Assembly: GCA_964304625.1 (NCBI GenBank)
Contig: OZ199838.1
Coordinates: forward strand, 3,038,001 to 3,102,000
Direction of reading: 5' to 3'
Source: Kudoa neothunni
Lineage: Eukaryota; Cnidaria
DNA length: 64,000 nucleotides
Shown: positions 13,372 to 27,000 of the stretch, in pieces
How the letters are laid out: the number at the start of each line of letters is the position of its first letter
Position numbering within the stretch: position 1 is the stretch's first letter
Notes under the pieces: generated by a model
Told to the model about the DNA's origin: nothing
Database searches by the model: none
The model's input: only the letters and a program-made list of their open reading frames with translations
Program-made: the position numbers and the translations under genes

Positions 13372-16300
13372 CTATTGAGATTGACGAGGGATAGCACACA
13401 TAGAACAAATAACGTGTCCTTCCATGTCTTTCTCCAGAGTTTCGTTGATATATGTACAAACAGAACAAGCCCAATTCACAGGAATATATTCGTTGGTAAC
13501 ATTATTATCATCATCATCATCATCATCAACAGTAATAGCATCCGCTGGAGTGGTTCCAGATGCCTAAAATCGATTCCAAACAAACATAAATAATCACACA
13601 CAACAATAATCTACATTGTGGGGATTGTTTTCAAATGAGTTGTTTGGAGATATTGCGTCAGTACCATCTAAACAATTGCATTTATTAGTTAAACAAACAA
13701 TAGTCAATAGGTATGCAGATCGTTTTGGAGATTGCATTAGACTATCAACTGGGAAAGATACAAGAATTTGGTGAAAGTGCCCGGCGCTTCCTTAAATTTT
13801 TGGATTGCAATGTTGGTGAATGTAGATCACCATTAACCAATACGTCTAATTAAAATTTAAGTTAAACACTGAACAAACATACACGCGAACCACTATTTAA
13901 TTATGCATCATTCTTAGGAAATTGAGTGTTGTTTAATAGCCCACATTATGCCAAACAAAACGACAGCAGAAATAATGCGCTAGATCACAAATATTTACCG
14001 TTACTTAAAATTGTGGCCACCATCTCATTCCATTGTTCCGAACCGAGAAAATCAACAAAGTTATCAAAATTATTCTCCCGAAAAATATCACAGAGCGATA
14101 AAGCAACATTCTATTGGTTTGTGGAAATATCCATCAACAACTATAACAACTATAGAGAAACAAAAGCTGTATACTGTGAAAGTGGGTTCCACTTGGGTGA
14201 TGAGGAATAGAAGCACGTTGAAATTTTTCAAGTCCCTCCACAATGAATCGTAGTCGTGTGTTTTGGTTATTTTGTGCAGTTCACGAAACGACTAAATTCA
14301 TAAGAAATTACATTCAAACAACACATCTTCCACGTTAGACAATTACAGGAACTTCAGATGAATACTGTCTATGAATATGATGGAAACCATTGTGGAACAG
14401 CATTGGACGTTGATCAATGGGAAATCCCACTGAAACCTAACTTATGCTATCAATTTATTGAACAATCAAGCAATTGTACTTGCACCAGGAAATAATCCAC
14501 AGGAACAGGTCTTGCAATTTTTGTTACTGTGTTATTGTATTGGTCGGTGAGCTAAATCGGTTGGACGATAAGAACGTTAATCTAATAAAATCTATTGATC
14601 TCAAATTACATTGTAGAAAACATCAGGAACAATGTGTTTATTAGTGGATTCACGAAGGTAGGCCAGTCCAGGATTGTCAATTGTTGGCACTATACAATCA
14701 TCTTCAACGAGAGCCATCGCTTGAACCGACATCTTCATTATAAGCAGGAATAACTCAATCATTTGAAAAAGCGATAAAATTCACCTGCCAACCACTGTAA
14801 TCGATTTGGTGGTCCGAATTGCCGGAAATAACCACTGTGACAAATTTCGACCCAAAATAACCATTGGGGGAGAAACGACAAACATTCTTGTAACGATTTT
14901 GAAAGGTGGCAGCAGTAATGCATTCTTGCGAGGAGACAAAAAATGTCTCCTTATTTCTGCAATATTCGACAATATGATCAGTGGTTTTAGAAGCGATCAG
15001 TTGTGTATATATCCAACCTATCTACATAAAATATATTGGAAAATAATTATTTAATTTCTTCACAAAAAGGAATCTACTCTCTTCAAACCTAGACGATCAG
15101 CCATTTCATTAACTTTTCCTTCGTCTGGATCATCCAATAGTTCGATTGTTTCGCTCGAATTAAACTAACAACAAATCAAATAGGTTGATATTTATTTGAA
15201 TAGAAAAGAATTACTTGAGGTGGCTCATAAATAGCAACAATGTTGGAACGAATTCCCAACGCCGCGGATGATTCAAGCGGATCGAAATAACCGTACAAAA
15301 ATCCCATTCGTTGAGCTCCAGTTTTCCTCCAGAAATCAATAAAATAATTGACCATGTCAGTGGATTGAAACATCACATTGTCGACAAATCGAAATTTCTA
15401 GATAACGCCAAAAATTCAATCAAGTACTTTTTGGAAGAGCAAAAGAAAATCAACTTGATGCTCAAGCATAATCGCTGAAGGGATGCATTTGTTACAGGAT
15501 GCAAGAGGCCATGGGGGATGTATAGTACAATTGGTATCCACCTTACAATTGGGAGTATCAAGAGTGATAAAACCGTCCTTGCCTCCACTTTTCGATTTCA
15601 ACGATCGTACATAACAATGAAAAGGCAAATGTTTTAATGGGGGATTCAGTTGGGATAAATATTCAGGATCAAAAACCTAAATACATTCGTCCATTAAACC
15701 ATTCAATCGATTGTATTTAATGGCATTTGCGCGTTAAATTGACTGAATTTAATAATCGATTAAAAATCACTTCTAACGGAGCACAATGAACACATTGTCC
15801 ATCTGAAATGTGACGACAACTAAAGTTATAGTTTAAGTGGAATATCGAACGTTAAAAACTATATACAGTTGTGGATTGAATGATCTTTTGACCAGACCGG
15901 ATTGTTTGTACAAATACAAATCAACTTCATCCTCTTTTAGGTGGTTCTTTTCCAAAAACGAACTTCTAATTGAGAAGCTATCTAAATCTGTAGATGTACT
16001 TCCATTGAGCTTCTGTTTGGAGAGGAAAGATGAATTGGGCAGGCTGGAAACCGAAGTATCTTGATAGCCGTCCATAAACTCATCTTCAACCACATACAAA
16101 AAGTCACCATTTCTAGTTGTGTTTTAATGATCACTTTTACACTGAGATCGAAGAAAATACTTCAATAATTGATCAATTTGGACAAATTCTTCTGTATTCA
16201 GCGGCTGTTGTCTTTTTGGATCAAAATACACACGAAAATCTTCAATACAAACTCCAATATTTACACTAATCTAAAGATTTATAAAACTTAATAGTTTCTG

Positions 16301-16451
16301 ACTGGCATATCATTTTATTTACGGCCTCCTTGAGATGAGCTATCAAGGTGTCTTCCCCTACATTCAGCCTTTTGATTCCATTTCTGGTATTAAGACGAAT
16401 TATCTAAAGATGCTTTAGTTATGAGGGGTGAATGTCAGACAAACCAACCAT
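13372..16451 (-). CDS. NPLOC4: NPL4 homolog, ubiquitin-binding cofactor of p97/VCP
   Basis: Npl4 with Ufd1 delivers ubiquitylated substrates to the p97 ATPase. Blocks appear in family order. The N-terminal ubiquitin-like part IIRLNTRNGIKRLNVGEDT lies at about 16410-16340. Next comes EDEVDLYLYKQSGLVKRS, then CRHISDGQCVHCAPLE. The zinc-binding core PPWPLASCNKCIPSAIMLEH follows (about 15540-15470). The MPN-like part includes NYFIDFWRKTGAQRMGFLYG, AIYEPPQ and FFVSSQECITAATFQN. Then come KIARPVPVDYFLVQV, GFPIDQRPM and NFNVLLFLITQV. The last exon (to 13372) carries the NPL4 zinc finger WACSVCTYIN...VICSMCAIPR, preceded by eight Asp from a GAT repeat. Introns are mostly 40-60 nt. An ATG at 16451 followed by an intron restores the expected start, but the donor (gttggt) is unusual. 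Confidence 0.9.
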
Positions 16452-18696
16452 CAAAATGGTTAAGAGCGTAGTGTGTGTTGCGTGCGCGTGATTCAGCTAA
16501 AGCAACATATTTGATAACTTTGGTTGTGAGCATATTGCCAAAATTAAAATATTATATATGCGTTATTATTTTTATATGTTAATCGAATATTTATTAGTAC
16601 GAAAAAATTTTCGTTTGTGTTAATCTTTAATAATAATAATAAAGTAGATTGAAATACACAGCTTTGCTTATGATGAGAATATTTTTTATTGATAATTCTC
16701 GTCAAAATATGCAAAATAATATAGTTGGTTAATTTAACTTATAGAAGGAATTATAGTAAACAATTTGGATAATAGCATCCTTTCGATGATCATTATTAGC
16801 GAAATTAAGATTAATATCATTTTAACGAGATAATAAAAATAAAAAAAATATTTGAAATAAATTATGAATCTATCTATATATATATATATATATATGAAGA
16901 ATTTTACTCGTGAAAGTTTAATTTAGTTAGAAGCTCATGTAAAATCTGTCGACCCTAAGTTAGTATTATGGCACCTTAATTTTGTTGATCATAACATGAA
17001 CTATGAATATAATTTAACTTAATTAAGATAATTTGTAAGATTTTCTGCATTCAAAACCATTATTCGAATTTTTTAAGTGTATTTATATCGTCAAATATAT
17101 CAATTTCTTGTATTTAGGATGTATATGTGCGCATTTTATAAAAACAGCTATTTTATGTATAAACAGATGACGTTGTCAAATTAATTGTTGATTATAGTCA
17201 ATATTTAGGAATGTTAACTTCAACCGACAATCGCTATGAAACAAGCAGGTTTAAATTTTATCACGATAAAATCACCATTCCTTAAGTGCTATTGGGTTTT
17301 ATTGTGAGGAAAAATTTGGAGTTGGAAAAAATAGAGAATATAAGAAATTCTAGAAGTAGAGCTGCTCAATGAAATTATGCGAACGTCATCGATAAGAAAC
17401 CTTTAAAATTATCATATGACAACCGAATATTATTTATTCCAAATTTTATTCTTATTATTACCTTTAAAATTTATTGTATGTTATAAACACAAGGAATTTT
17501 TTTTATAAACAAGAATAAAAAATAATCATTTATTTTGCACGGGAAAAAATTATTCGAAGTTCTAAAATACTCCTAGAACGAATTATGGTCGAAGTCCGAG
17601 GTTGCATTGTATGTATATATATACGAATTATGATGAATAATTAATTAACATTATTAGATATAAATATTTTAATTTATATATTGGATATATTTATTAAATG
17701 ATAATTTGTTATATGTAAAATTTTGAATTTCGTAAAGATGGGGGTTATCAATCGCTTTTTTAAAGTTATCTCCATCGGTTTGGTGAAAAATCTAATTTAA
17801 CCCTTTAACTTGGAAGTCAAATTCATACTTATTTTAAGGTTTTATATTAATTAAACTAGGACAGAGGACATTTCCACGGTAAATTCTTATCAAAAAGGCA
17901 TGTTCGCCTGTGTTTATGACAATTTTTAATCCCATAAACTCGAACTCAGAAGCTATCTACATATTTTAGTATTTTCTATTTTTATAAATTAAATTAGATT
18001 AAATTAAATTAAATCCTGGCCAATATGGTCGTTTTTAAAGGACAGTCAAAACTAATGATACCTAAATATTATTTACCATGAAAATAGTCATTTAATATTT
18101 TTTTATTATTATTGAGTTACAAAACTAAAAGATTAGCGAAACACAAAAGAAAGAGACTCATAATAGTTATATAAATAGTTGTTTAACACTTATCTTTAAA
18201 ACGATTTAAGAATTACTGTCGACTTCTTATTTAGTTTAATAGCCCTGAATTATAACTCCTTATGAATCCTGAAGTGTGTCACAAACCCAATTATGTAAAA
18301 ATTCCCCCTATTCACTTTTGATGTTACTTAATTTACACTTGTTATTTAAAAGTTAACCCCAAGGGGAAAATTTACTCCCAGCTGAGAACCTCTGTAATAT
18401 ATCATCAAGTGAATATTTTAGAGACAACATAAAAAATAGTTGAAAAGGATAGTAAGAGAAGATTTAACGAATCATAACCGATACCTAGGAATTATAGCTA
18501 AGGAATTGAATTTCTTTTCGTTAATATAAAAATTAATAATCTCTAGTTTTTGGCACCTTAAATGGAAACGTGTTAAAAAATGTATTCACAACTGTATAGA
18601 TGCTGCTGCTAGTCGAACTCCGTAATCCCCAAATGAAGTATGAAGTATGAAATTAGAGTTTTATTTCCATTATTTATTTTTTTATTTTGGAAAACA
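16452..18696. other. Intergenic spacer with a dispersed repeat fragment
   Basis: AT-rich. It contains an AT run at about 16873-16895. A segment near 17216-17262 (TTAACTTCAACCGAC...ATGAAACAAGCAGG) resembles sequence at about 32354-32400. A TTAACCCTTTAA motif lies near 17797. No gene was recognised. Confidence 0.45.
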
Positions 18697-19423
18697 ATGG
18701 TAAATTATTAATAAAAATGGCGGAATTATAATACGGATAAAATAAATAGTCTGATTCGGAAAGTGACTCATTTGATACGGATGCGTTGAAAGAGATTCTA
18801 GACAGTCCAGCTACATTTCAACTATTTACAGGGCTTGAGTCGATTGAGGAGGCTATAAAAAAGTCGGTTGCACCAGCCTATAAACATATTTTAAATAGTC
18901 AAAGTAAACGGACCGAGATAATGACCAATTCGAACACAAACTCCACAGTCGATGATAACTCCGGAAATGTTGAAAATTCGACCGCCAAATTGGACACCTT
19001 AAGTATCAATGATCTGAAACTTTATGATAAAAACATGACAGTCAAGTTGGACAATGTTACAATTTCTCAAACTATATGCGAGGGTACTAAACAATGGATT
19101 CAGTGTGATCTACACGAATTAGTTAACGTGCTTGATACTTTTTGGGGAAGGAATGATAACAAGTTGTGTATTCCAGCGATGAAAAAAACTTCGTTAGATC
19201 ATATAGATTTCACAAAACCGAAAATATCTGTACATCCAATAGCACTGCTGTTACAAATCATGTGAAAAATCTCTGTCAAAATGAAATTCAATGTCATGTT
19301 TTTGCCAATGAGACTTTTCTGTCCAAACTAAATTGCTACAACCTTCCTAAATATCTCCAAATCAAATATCAATGTTTACACAGTGAATCACACATTAAAA
19401 CGGATATTTTATATTCACTGTAA
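18697..19423 (+). CDS. Protein with a SUEL (galactose/rhamnose-binding) lectin domain; frame broken once
   Basis: Exon 1 is only the ATG (18697-18699). A 50-nt GT-AG intron (18700-18749) leads to an acidic start SDSESDSFDTDALKEILDS. The middle is rich in N-glycosylation sequons (NST, NMT, NVT). The lectin domain starts TICEGTKQWIQC and has WGRNDNKLC, where the family has YGR. Its second half is in the next frame: ICTSNSTAVTNHVKNLC, then EIQCHVFANETF, LNC in place of DPC, and KYLQIKYQC with the KYL motif. All eight family cysteines are present. The frames would join if the A7 run at about 19181-19187 were A8, so a homopolymer error or real indel is likely. Such lectins are normally secreted, yet I see no signal peptide; an upstream exon may be missing. 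Confidence 0.6.
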
Positions 19424-22400
19424 TATTTTATGTTACGTATAAATTTTTGGAGGTTATTTACGTTTTTTAAGATATTTTCTCGCTCTTTCATTTCGTTATT
19501 TTGATCAACTTTCTCTCATTAATGCGCATCTGCATAAAAAACGATAATTAATTTATAGATTCGATTTCATTTTATCATATAATTTTTGTTTCCTGATATT
19601 TTAACTTCTACAATTAAAAAGGCAAAATATCCAACAGACATCCTCAAAGTAAATATCTGTGGAATAAGAACAATTGAACGTGTTTAAAATTCTAGTAGGG
19701 ATGACGCTAGTATTTTTTTTTTAATTTTTTGATAACCGGAATATTTATTTAGTCCGTTAGTTCTTAGCCTATTTAATTAAAACCAAACTTCTATTCGTCT
19801 CCTAACTTATGTCGGCAAATCCAACTTGTCAGAAATATCTTTTAATTTCTTTTGAGTGATGGTTACTGTTACGGCAAATTTAATCCTAAAAATGAATGTA
19901 CACATGAGAGACCACATTTTTAATCCTAAGGTTAAAGTGTAGAACAGGTCGGTGGATTAGTTCAAAATTTGTTCGAATAAGAATTCCTATAAAATAGATA
20001 ACTTAATAAGAGACGTTTATTTTAAATAGTCTGAAATAATTTTACTTAACTTAAATGGGTGTGAGCATAATTTTTGGATTAATCACATTGAAAGACATTG
20101 TCAGAACATAAATTCATAATTGATCAAATTCTGTACTATCAGTCGAGGCATATATGAGATTAAAATCTTTATACAGTAAGTGAATGATTTCCCCCATTAC
20201 TAAAAGTTACTTATTTTGACCGACCTATCGAATATTAGCAAGATAACGTTTTTTTTAATCAAGTTAGGTTACTAATTTTTATAAAAATAAAATTATAACG
20301 TTTTAAATAACATAAGCAGTGAATAATGGTAATTGCTCACTTTCTTAGGAGTTGGCAATACATATTCCCTGTACAAATCTATTATCTATCTGCGTGCGCA
20401 GAAACATAAAATTCAGTTATTATCTTCAAAATAGGCCGATTCACAATTATTTTTTGAAATAATGTATTTTAGCTATTCATTTTACGTTACATATTATAAT
20501 TTGAAATACTGTATCCATCATGATGTGGAGATGATTTAACCCAAAATTTTATTAAATCGAACACCCCGTGTACTTCTGAGAAGTAATTTTTCAGTTTCTC
20601 TAGGTTTACAACGAATTTAATGTGGTCATTTTAACTTATATCGATTTCAATTTTGTCATTATTTTTAATTTTTATCATTAGTAATTAATGGAATTTTTTA
20701 ATATTCGAACAACGTAAATTATAACACTAAAATTTTATACTTTTTTATAAAAGATTATAAATAAAAATTATAAATTATTTCTTAGTTATACATTTTTTTA
20801 ACTTATTAATCTTGCGTATTTGAGACGATATATAAATATTAATGGAAGATATATACAAAACATGTTTTTTTAAATCATTATTTTCTATATCATAATGATA
20901 CATACATTTGTATTTGTCGTGATTAAAAATATTACATCTCTAGTAAAGTTCTTCTTAAAACTTAAAGTTCTATTAATTAAACTTAAAGATGAATATATAC
21001 TTTTAGCGTATTCGCTAAACGTTAAACCTACGCTATTTGGTTTTAACGTTGATTCATTGGTGTTCATTGGTCTATACGCAGATTCGTTGTTGATGGATAG
21101 AAATTAATTAATTAAACATTTCTAAGAAAATTCAGCATTTTTGTCCCTTACTTAACCTTGCCTTGTCCAAGATTGAGGTAACTCGGTGACCCCCCAAAGA
21201 GCTATTTCATACATAGTTATCTAAATACTTATTAAAAGTTTTAAAGCTTCATTTTAAACTGGAAAACCTATTTATTTATTCTTTAAAATTTTCAAACTAA
21301 TTATGCAATTACAATATTTTAACAGAAAATTGCAAGTGGCGCATGCGTCAACGTTAGATCTCAAATTTACTCAAAATTAGAGGTTTTATGATAACTTAAA
21401 TTCATCCAATCAGCGTTGTTTATTTTTTAACGAAATTTCAGTTATTTGGACGCCATTTTAAGATTTATTAAGACGAAACCCAAGTATTTAATTATTCGTT
21501 TGAGTTTGTTCCCATATGGTTGTAAATTAACTAATTTTGTTACATATACGTTTTCGCGATCATATACCTACCACGATGAAATTATATAATGACTGCTAAC
21601 ATATTCTTTAAACCAAACAAAAATATTTTTTGATAAATCATCATCAAAATGGTTGAAATTTTTTATCTCAATTAAGCATGATAAAAAGACATTTTATTCT
21701 ACTGTGTACGTCGATTGCAAGTAGGTCCGCTTCATATGCAACTTGACATCGAAATACTGTATATTATTATAAATATTAAACTTTTACGCCGGGAAGGTTG
21801 TTTGGAGATTTCCAAAAGTTGTTAATCCTACAACAGTGAAAATCTCACGCCCGGTGGCATATAAATTGTTTGGTATTTCAATTTAAAAATGAAACAAACT
21901 ATGATACAAAATAAGCTTAACCGCCAACAAACAAAAGTTATCTGTATACGTGGTTATTTGGCCTCTGTTAACATATATCATGATAAACTTTATTTTATTG
22001 AAAGTTTCTACTTGGGCAACGAATCATATCTAAGAAATCATTACAATGGTTTTAATTTAGTTGATTTAAACTCCCGGATTTTCTCCTGTCTGTGTACAAG
22101 ATGATGTGGTTGGGCAAACAATGAAGTTTTTTGTAATAGAAAAAATCATTTATAATGGGTGGTTTATTAGCTGATTACAAAATTATAAATAAATTAATTT
22201 TTATGTAAGCGCAATAAAATTTCATTAGCAATGATTTTTTCTGGATCTAATGAGAGACCTCACTTCGACATGGGTAAATTAATTGGCATTCATTACGGGA
22301 TGGGTTTATTGAAAAATAAGTAACATTTTTAAAAGCACAAAATTGCATTATTCCTCGAAATTATAACATATACTCTTCTTGTTTCCTTTTATAAGGAATT

Positions 22401-23094
22401 ATCTTTTGAAGTATTAAAATGTGTTAATAAATAATTATTCGGCTATATATCGTCTCTAGATGGCGCAGGCACAAAAAACCTAATAAATATCTTCATATTA
22501 GTGTTTAATTGTAAAGGTTTAAGAAAATAATTGTATCCACCCCCATCATTATAATCCTGTTCCCATGAGTTTTAGAAAAAAAATTTTTTTTGTTTATTAT
22601 TAAATAATAATTATTGATTTAATTCGTATCTATTAAACAGAAATATAGAAAAATTTAGTTAGTTAAGAGTGAGTGCAATTCATCGAATTCTATTAAGATT
22701 ACAACTGAAAATACATATTTTGTATATCATGGATTTGATCAATGTTAGACTCCAACGATATATTTATGGTTAAAATAAATTCGTAAGTAAAAATTAACTT
22801 CAAAAGATTTTTACGAATAATATTTCAATAACAACTATATTATTAACATTATTTATTTGCAATAGTCCATATTAAATACAGAAAATATATTATATCTTAG
22901 TTTTTTTAATTTAGTATATGTTCCATGATTTACTGCTCATCCTAAGAAAAAAATTTCACATTTTTTGTCTAATCTAAATAATAAATTAATCCAAATTTTA
23001 CTCTAATCAAATCTAATAGTGTAATCGCTCAAAAAAATAATTTATCATCATATTTTTTGGATTAGTGTACAAAATCAACACTTACCGTTTACAA
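19424..23094. other. Intergenic spacer, no recognised gene
   Basis: AT-rich. Scattered frames of 60-71 codons at 20885-21107 and 21889-22104 show no family resemblance. I saw no RNA genes or paired transposon ends. Confidence 0.5.
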
Positions 23095-23470
23095 CAGTGT
23101 TTCTCAATCTGGAATTCGCGCATTAGTTTCAACCGGCTCGTAAGAAGAATTTTACTCTTAAAAATTTGATCTACCATAAATTCATGGTTATGATAAAAGA
23201 CACTTTAAAAAATAATATCATAAATACAAATATATGTGGTTCATATACTTATGAGTTTGAATTCATTTAGCCCAGCTTATCTTACTCCCGTTTATGAACC
23301 AAAATGGTTGGGTATCATTGATCTATTTGTTTTATATGGTTTTCCAACCTATTTTATCACTTTGTCCAGCAATGTCGTCATGTGTTTTAAAAAACCAAAA
23401 AATAAACAAGTTTCTGACGCACTAAGAGAATTATTTCCGCAAATAGAAGAAAAATGTACATAGGGGCCCA
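23095..23470 (+). mobile_element. Unpaired hAT-like terminus with a short ORF beside it
   Basis: CAGTGTTTCTCAATCTGG at 23095 has the CAGTG start of hAT inverted repeats and resembles the element at 2205. No matching right end was found. About 140 bp inside, a 75-codon frame (23236-23463) reads LGIIDLFVLYGFPTYFITLS followed by a basic segment FKKPKNKQ. It has one possible hydrophobic helix and no family match. It could be a captured exon, a gene remnant or chance. Confidence 0.3.
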
Positions 23471-24045
23471 TCCCGATACCAATCCGAATTTTCTATAAAT
23501 TTAATCGATGGAGGATTTAAAACTATTTTATCTGCTGGTTGTTTCCGATATTACAAGAAATTGTTCCGTTATCTTATAAGGCGCCAAAATAAACTAATAA
23601 TATTGGAACAACTATTTTCCTATAATTATGTATTTTTTATTTTCTCTCGATCATACTAAAACATATTTTATAATATTTAATAGTGTATTCATTAACGTAA
23701 GCCAATGTTGACGAAATAACTAGAAAACCCCTATACTTTTTAAATCTATAAAATATCGAATAATGTTTTTAATTTTTTTTTATAAAATAATAACGACAAT
23801 TTTATTAAATTCCGATAATTTCACACAATTTAAAAAAATTAAATAATCATAAATATTATTAAATTTTTTCACCGAAAATAAAAATTAGATGTTTCCATTA
23901 AAAAAATGATAATTTTTTGTTTCATTCTGATGGATTAAAATGTGGGAATCTTCCCGAGCATTCTCGTAATCGTAGAAGATCGTCTTATTTTATAACGTTA
24001 TTCTTTGCTTATTGTAAACAATGAGGATGGATCAATTTGTGCATA

Positions 24046-27000
24046 ATGAATTTTGTTGGGATCTGAAAAATCAACGTAGGACTATATGGACTTAAAAAAA
24101 TGGACGATGAGACCCAAAATTTGGTTTGGAGTGTGATTCGAGAGTGTAAGACTCCATTCCATGACAGAATGAATTACATAGTGACTAGTCTGGATGGGAA
24201 TTACATTAAAAAACCCCCCAAACCAGTATATCGTATTTTTTTCTCCTCATAAATAAAACACGAATATACAAGGAGTTAGAGCCCCCATTGAACGATTCAA
24301 TATTTAGCTTGAAATGGATTCGAAGACACATTTTTGAAATGACATGTGCAACTGTGATTTTTTGTCGGTTTGATGACAACGACGAAATGACATCGAGAGC
24401 TCAGTTGATGGATCTGTGTAACGATATTGTTTGTGTACAGTAAGTTGGATGTGTTTCAAAATAATTCAACAAATCGATCACAAATTTCTCTAGTCAAGCT
24501 TATTCAGGCAGGGTTCCTCTAATTAAGATGATTATATTCCAGGATAAAATCAAACTTGAAGGTATCTATAACAAATAATTCCACCAACTTCGCAACTATT
24601 ATCAACCGAATAGCAACCTACAAAAACATACTAAACACTTTTCAAACGTCTTATCGAATCGGTGGAGAAGATGTTGTTTTTGTTCAGAAGGAAAATCGGG
24701 GAAAAATTAAAGATAGAGTTAATGAGGTAGGCAATCTTCCACGCAGTCGGCTCGCGCCTTCTATTTATTCGATTTATTCATTTTATTCGATCTATCTATC
24801 TACCCATCTAATTACGGTTTATGATGCTAGTTTCGAAAAAGATATCCACAATCAATCCAATAACTATTTCAAAAATGAGATATCGATGTTGAAATCCAAA
24901 AAAGTATTGCATTTATTGATAACCTACTTATCAAAGTAAATCAAATTAAATTCAACCAAATTATTTAAGGACATTACTCCAGGGTGTACCAAAGTATTTA
25001 TTTTATTTCGCCGATAGTAGTTTTTACCACAAATAGATTTTCATCTTCAAATACCATTACAAATTAGCCCTTCTACTATTTACTACGAGACGATCATACT
25101 ATGTCACTGAAGTAATCGTTAATTTTTATGCGATACAATTGTTCCATCTCATCACGCACGTATGTGAACAATAGAAATTTTTGTCATGTCATACAAAACA
25201 TTGGTGTCACTCCATAAAACGTTGGCTGGTGAACAATTTTTATATTTCTCCACCAGCGTATCATACAAGGTGCTTTGAGACGGCGCCGATAACACTTATC
25301 ACATTGTTTCAACTCTATATAGATATATGTGCTTTGTCACACAATGAGGTTGGCGTTGGATGCTATTCAGCATTTGGAGAAACAGATTCAACTGTTTCCT
25401 AGAGACAGATTGGAGTCATTTGGAAACAGTATTCAAATTTACGACAAATGGTTGGCATCACAGTACATTTCAATGGTTCATCTCATCCATTTGTAATATG
25501 CACTGTAGATACAGTTTTGTCGGCGACATTATTGATAACTGTATAAATCAGCGTGCTCTATCAAATGAGATTGTAATTATATTGATTTACAATTGAAACT
25601 TCAGTGTAGACTCATAAATTCACTTATTGCATCCCATGTTCAATTAGGTAAGAAACCCAGGACTCTACTATTTCGAGAGTTGTCGACTACTGCTAAAATG
25701 CCAGGACAAAAAATTGTACAAAGTAGTCATTATCAGTTACAAATCAAAAATACAAACTCATTCAAAGGTCGAAATTGTATCAATGCTGGACAAATGTAGA
25801 ACCCACTTTAAAAATGCTAAATGGAATAGATTTTTGACTATAATTGGTACATTGTTAATAATTAATTTTACAGTTGAGTTGGGTTGGTTAGATTTGATAT
25901 ATGCTGAGAACAATTTTCTGTTCAATGAGTTAGTTGATTCACATAAGTAATTTATATGAAATGATTATGATTATAACTCGAAATCCATTTAAAAAATGTG
26001 TAGCAATGTTCTCAATTTGTACTTGAAATTACCATCAATTCATTGGCCTGTCATCTGCCAAAATATTCTCATTCAGCTAGCTGTCGACGCTATATATGAA
26101 AGCAATTACCTTCAGTTGTTCACCTCGCTTATTAGTTTGCTTATCGAACGTAATATTTATGTCAGTTTCTATGCATATCTCCTACTCGCTCTACTATAGC
26201 AATATCATTGAATTCTACCAATACTTACAAGGATATTTATAATCGTTTTGTTAATATTTCTCCCGAAAACAATGGCTCTAAAGATTATTGGTGGAACTTT
26301 GTGAGGAGTTTGTTGATATCTCAAAAATGTTCTTGTGCCGCTATTCCACTGGAATTATGTGATAATATTTCTTCAACAAATTCCCCAATTAATATTCTTC
26401 CTTTGAATGATATGGAAATTGTGATGGATAACATTTTACCATTTGGTATGTTGATCCGATGATCTGAAATTCGCCTACAATCAAATGAGATATGATATAA
26501 TTGATGCTATTCTAGTGTGTTGTAACTATCGTTTCAAACAAAATTCCTTCCCTTATGATAAACCTGTTGAAATGAATGTTTACATTAAGTACATTGGAGT
26601 GTTCGATTGGATAAGTTCGATGAAATTTTTTACAGATCGAATATTATTGTGCCTCTAGAATTTAAGATACTGAGTATTGTTGCTAATGTGCCGGTAGTTT
26701 GATTGAATATTTTGAAATTCTTCTAACTGTAACTTTTGTTAGATATCAAAAATTATATCGGTTATTGATGACACCCAATCCCATACTATAGTTCAACCCT
26801 TATCCATCTTCACCCATTCGATGCAATTCTATGTTGACTATTCACGGCTGGATAGGGATTGGCCTCGATTTGTAAAAGTATTCTCCTATTTCAATAATTT
26901 TGATGGCTTATGAATCTATGTGTGGTAGATTGACAGAATAGAAATTTTACTAATTGTTCCTACCACCACTGTAAAAGTCGTTTGGAATTTTACCGATAAT

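Noticed and set aside
14320-14350. A 26-nt intron in NPLOC4
   Set aside because: A single 61-nt intron covering the same place joins QYSSE to SFRELHKI in frame and is simpler.
20885-21107. Overlapping plus and minus frames of 60-70 codons
   Set aside because: Low-complexity AT-driven frames on both strands with no motif, splice partner or family match.
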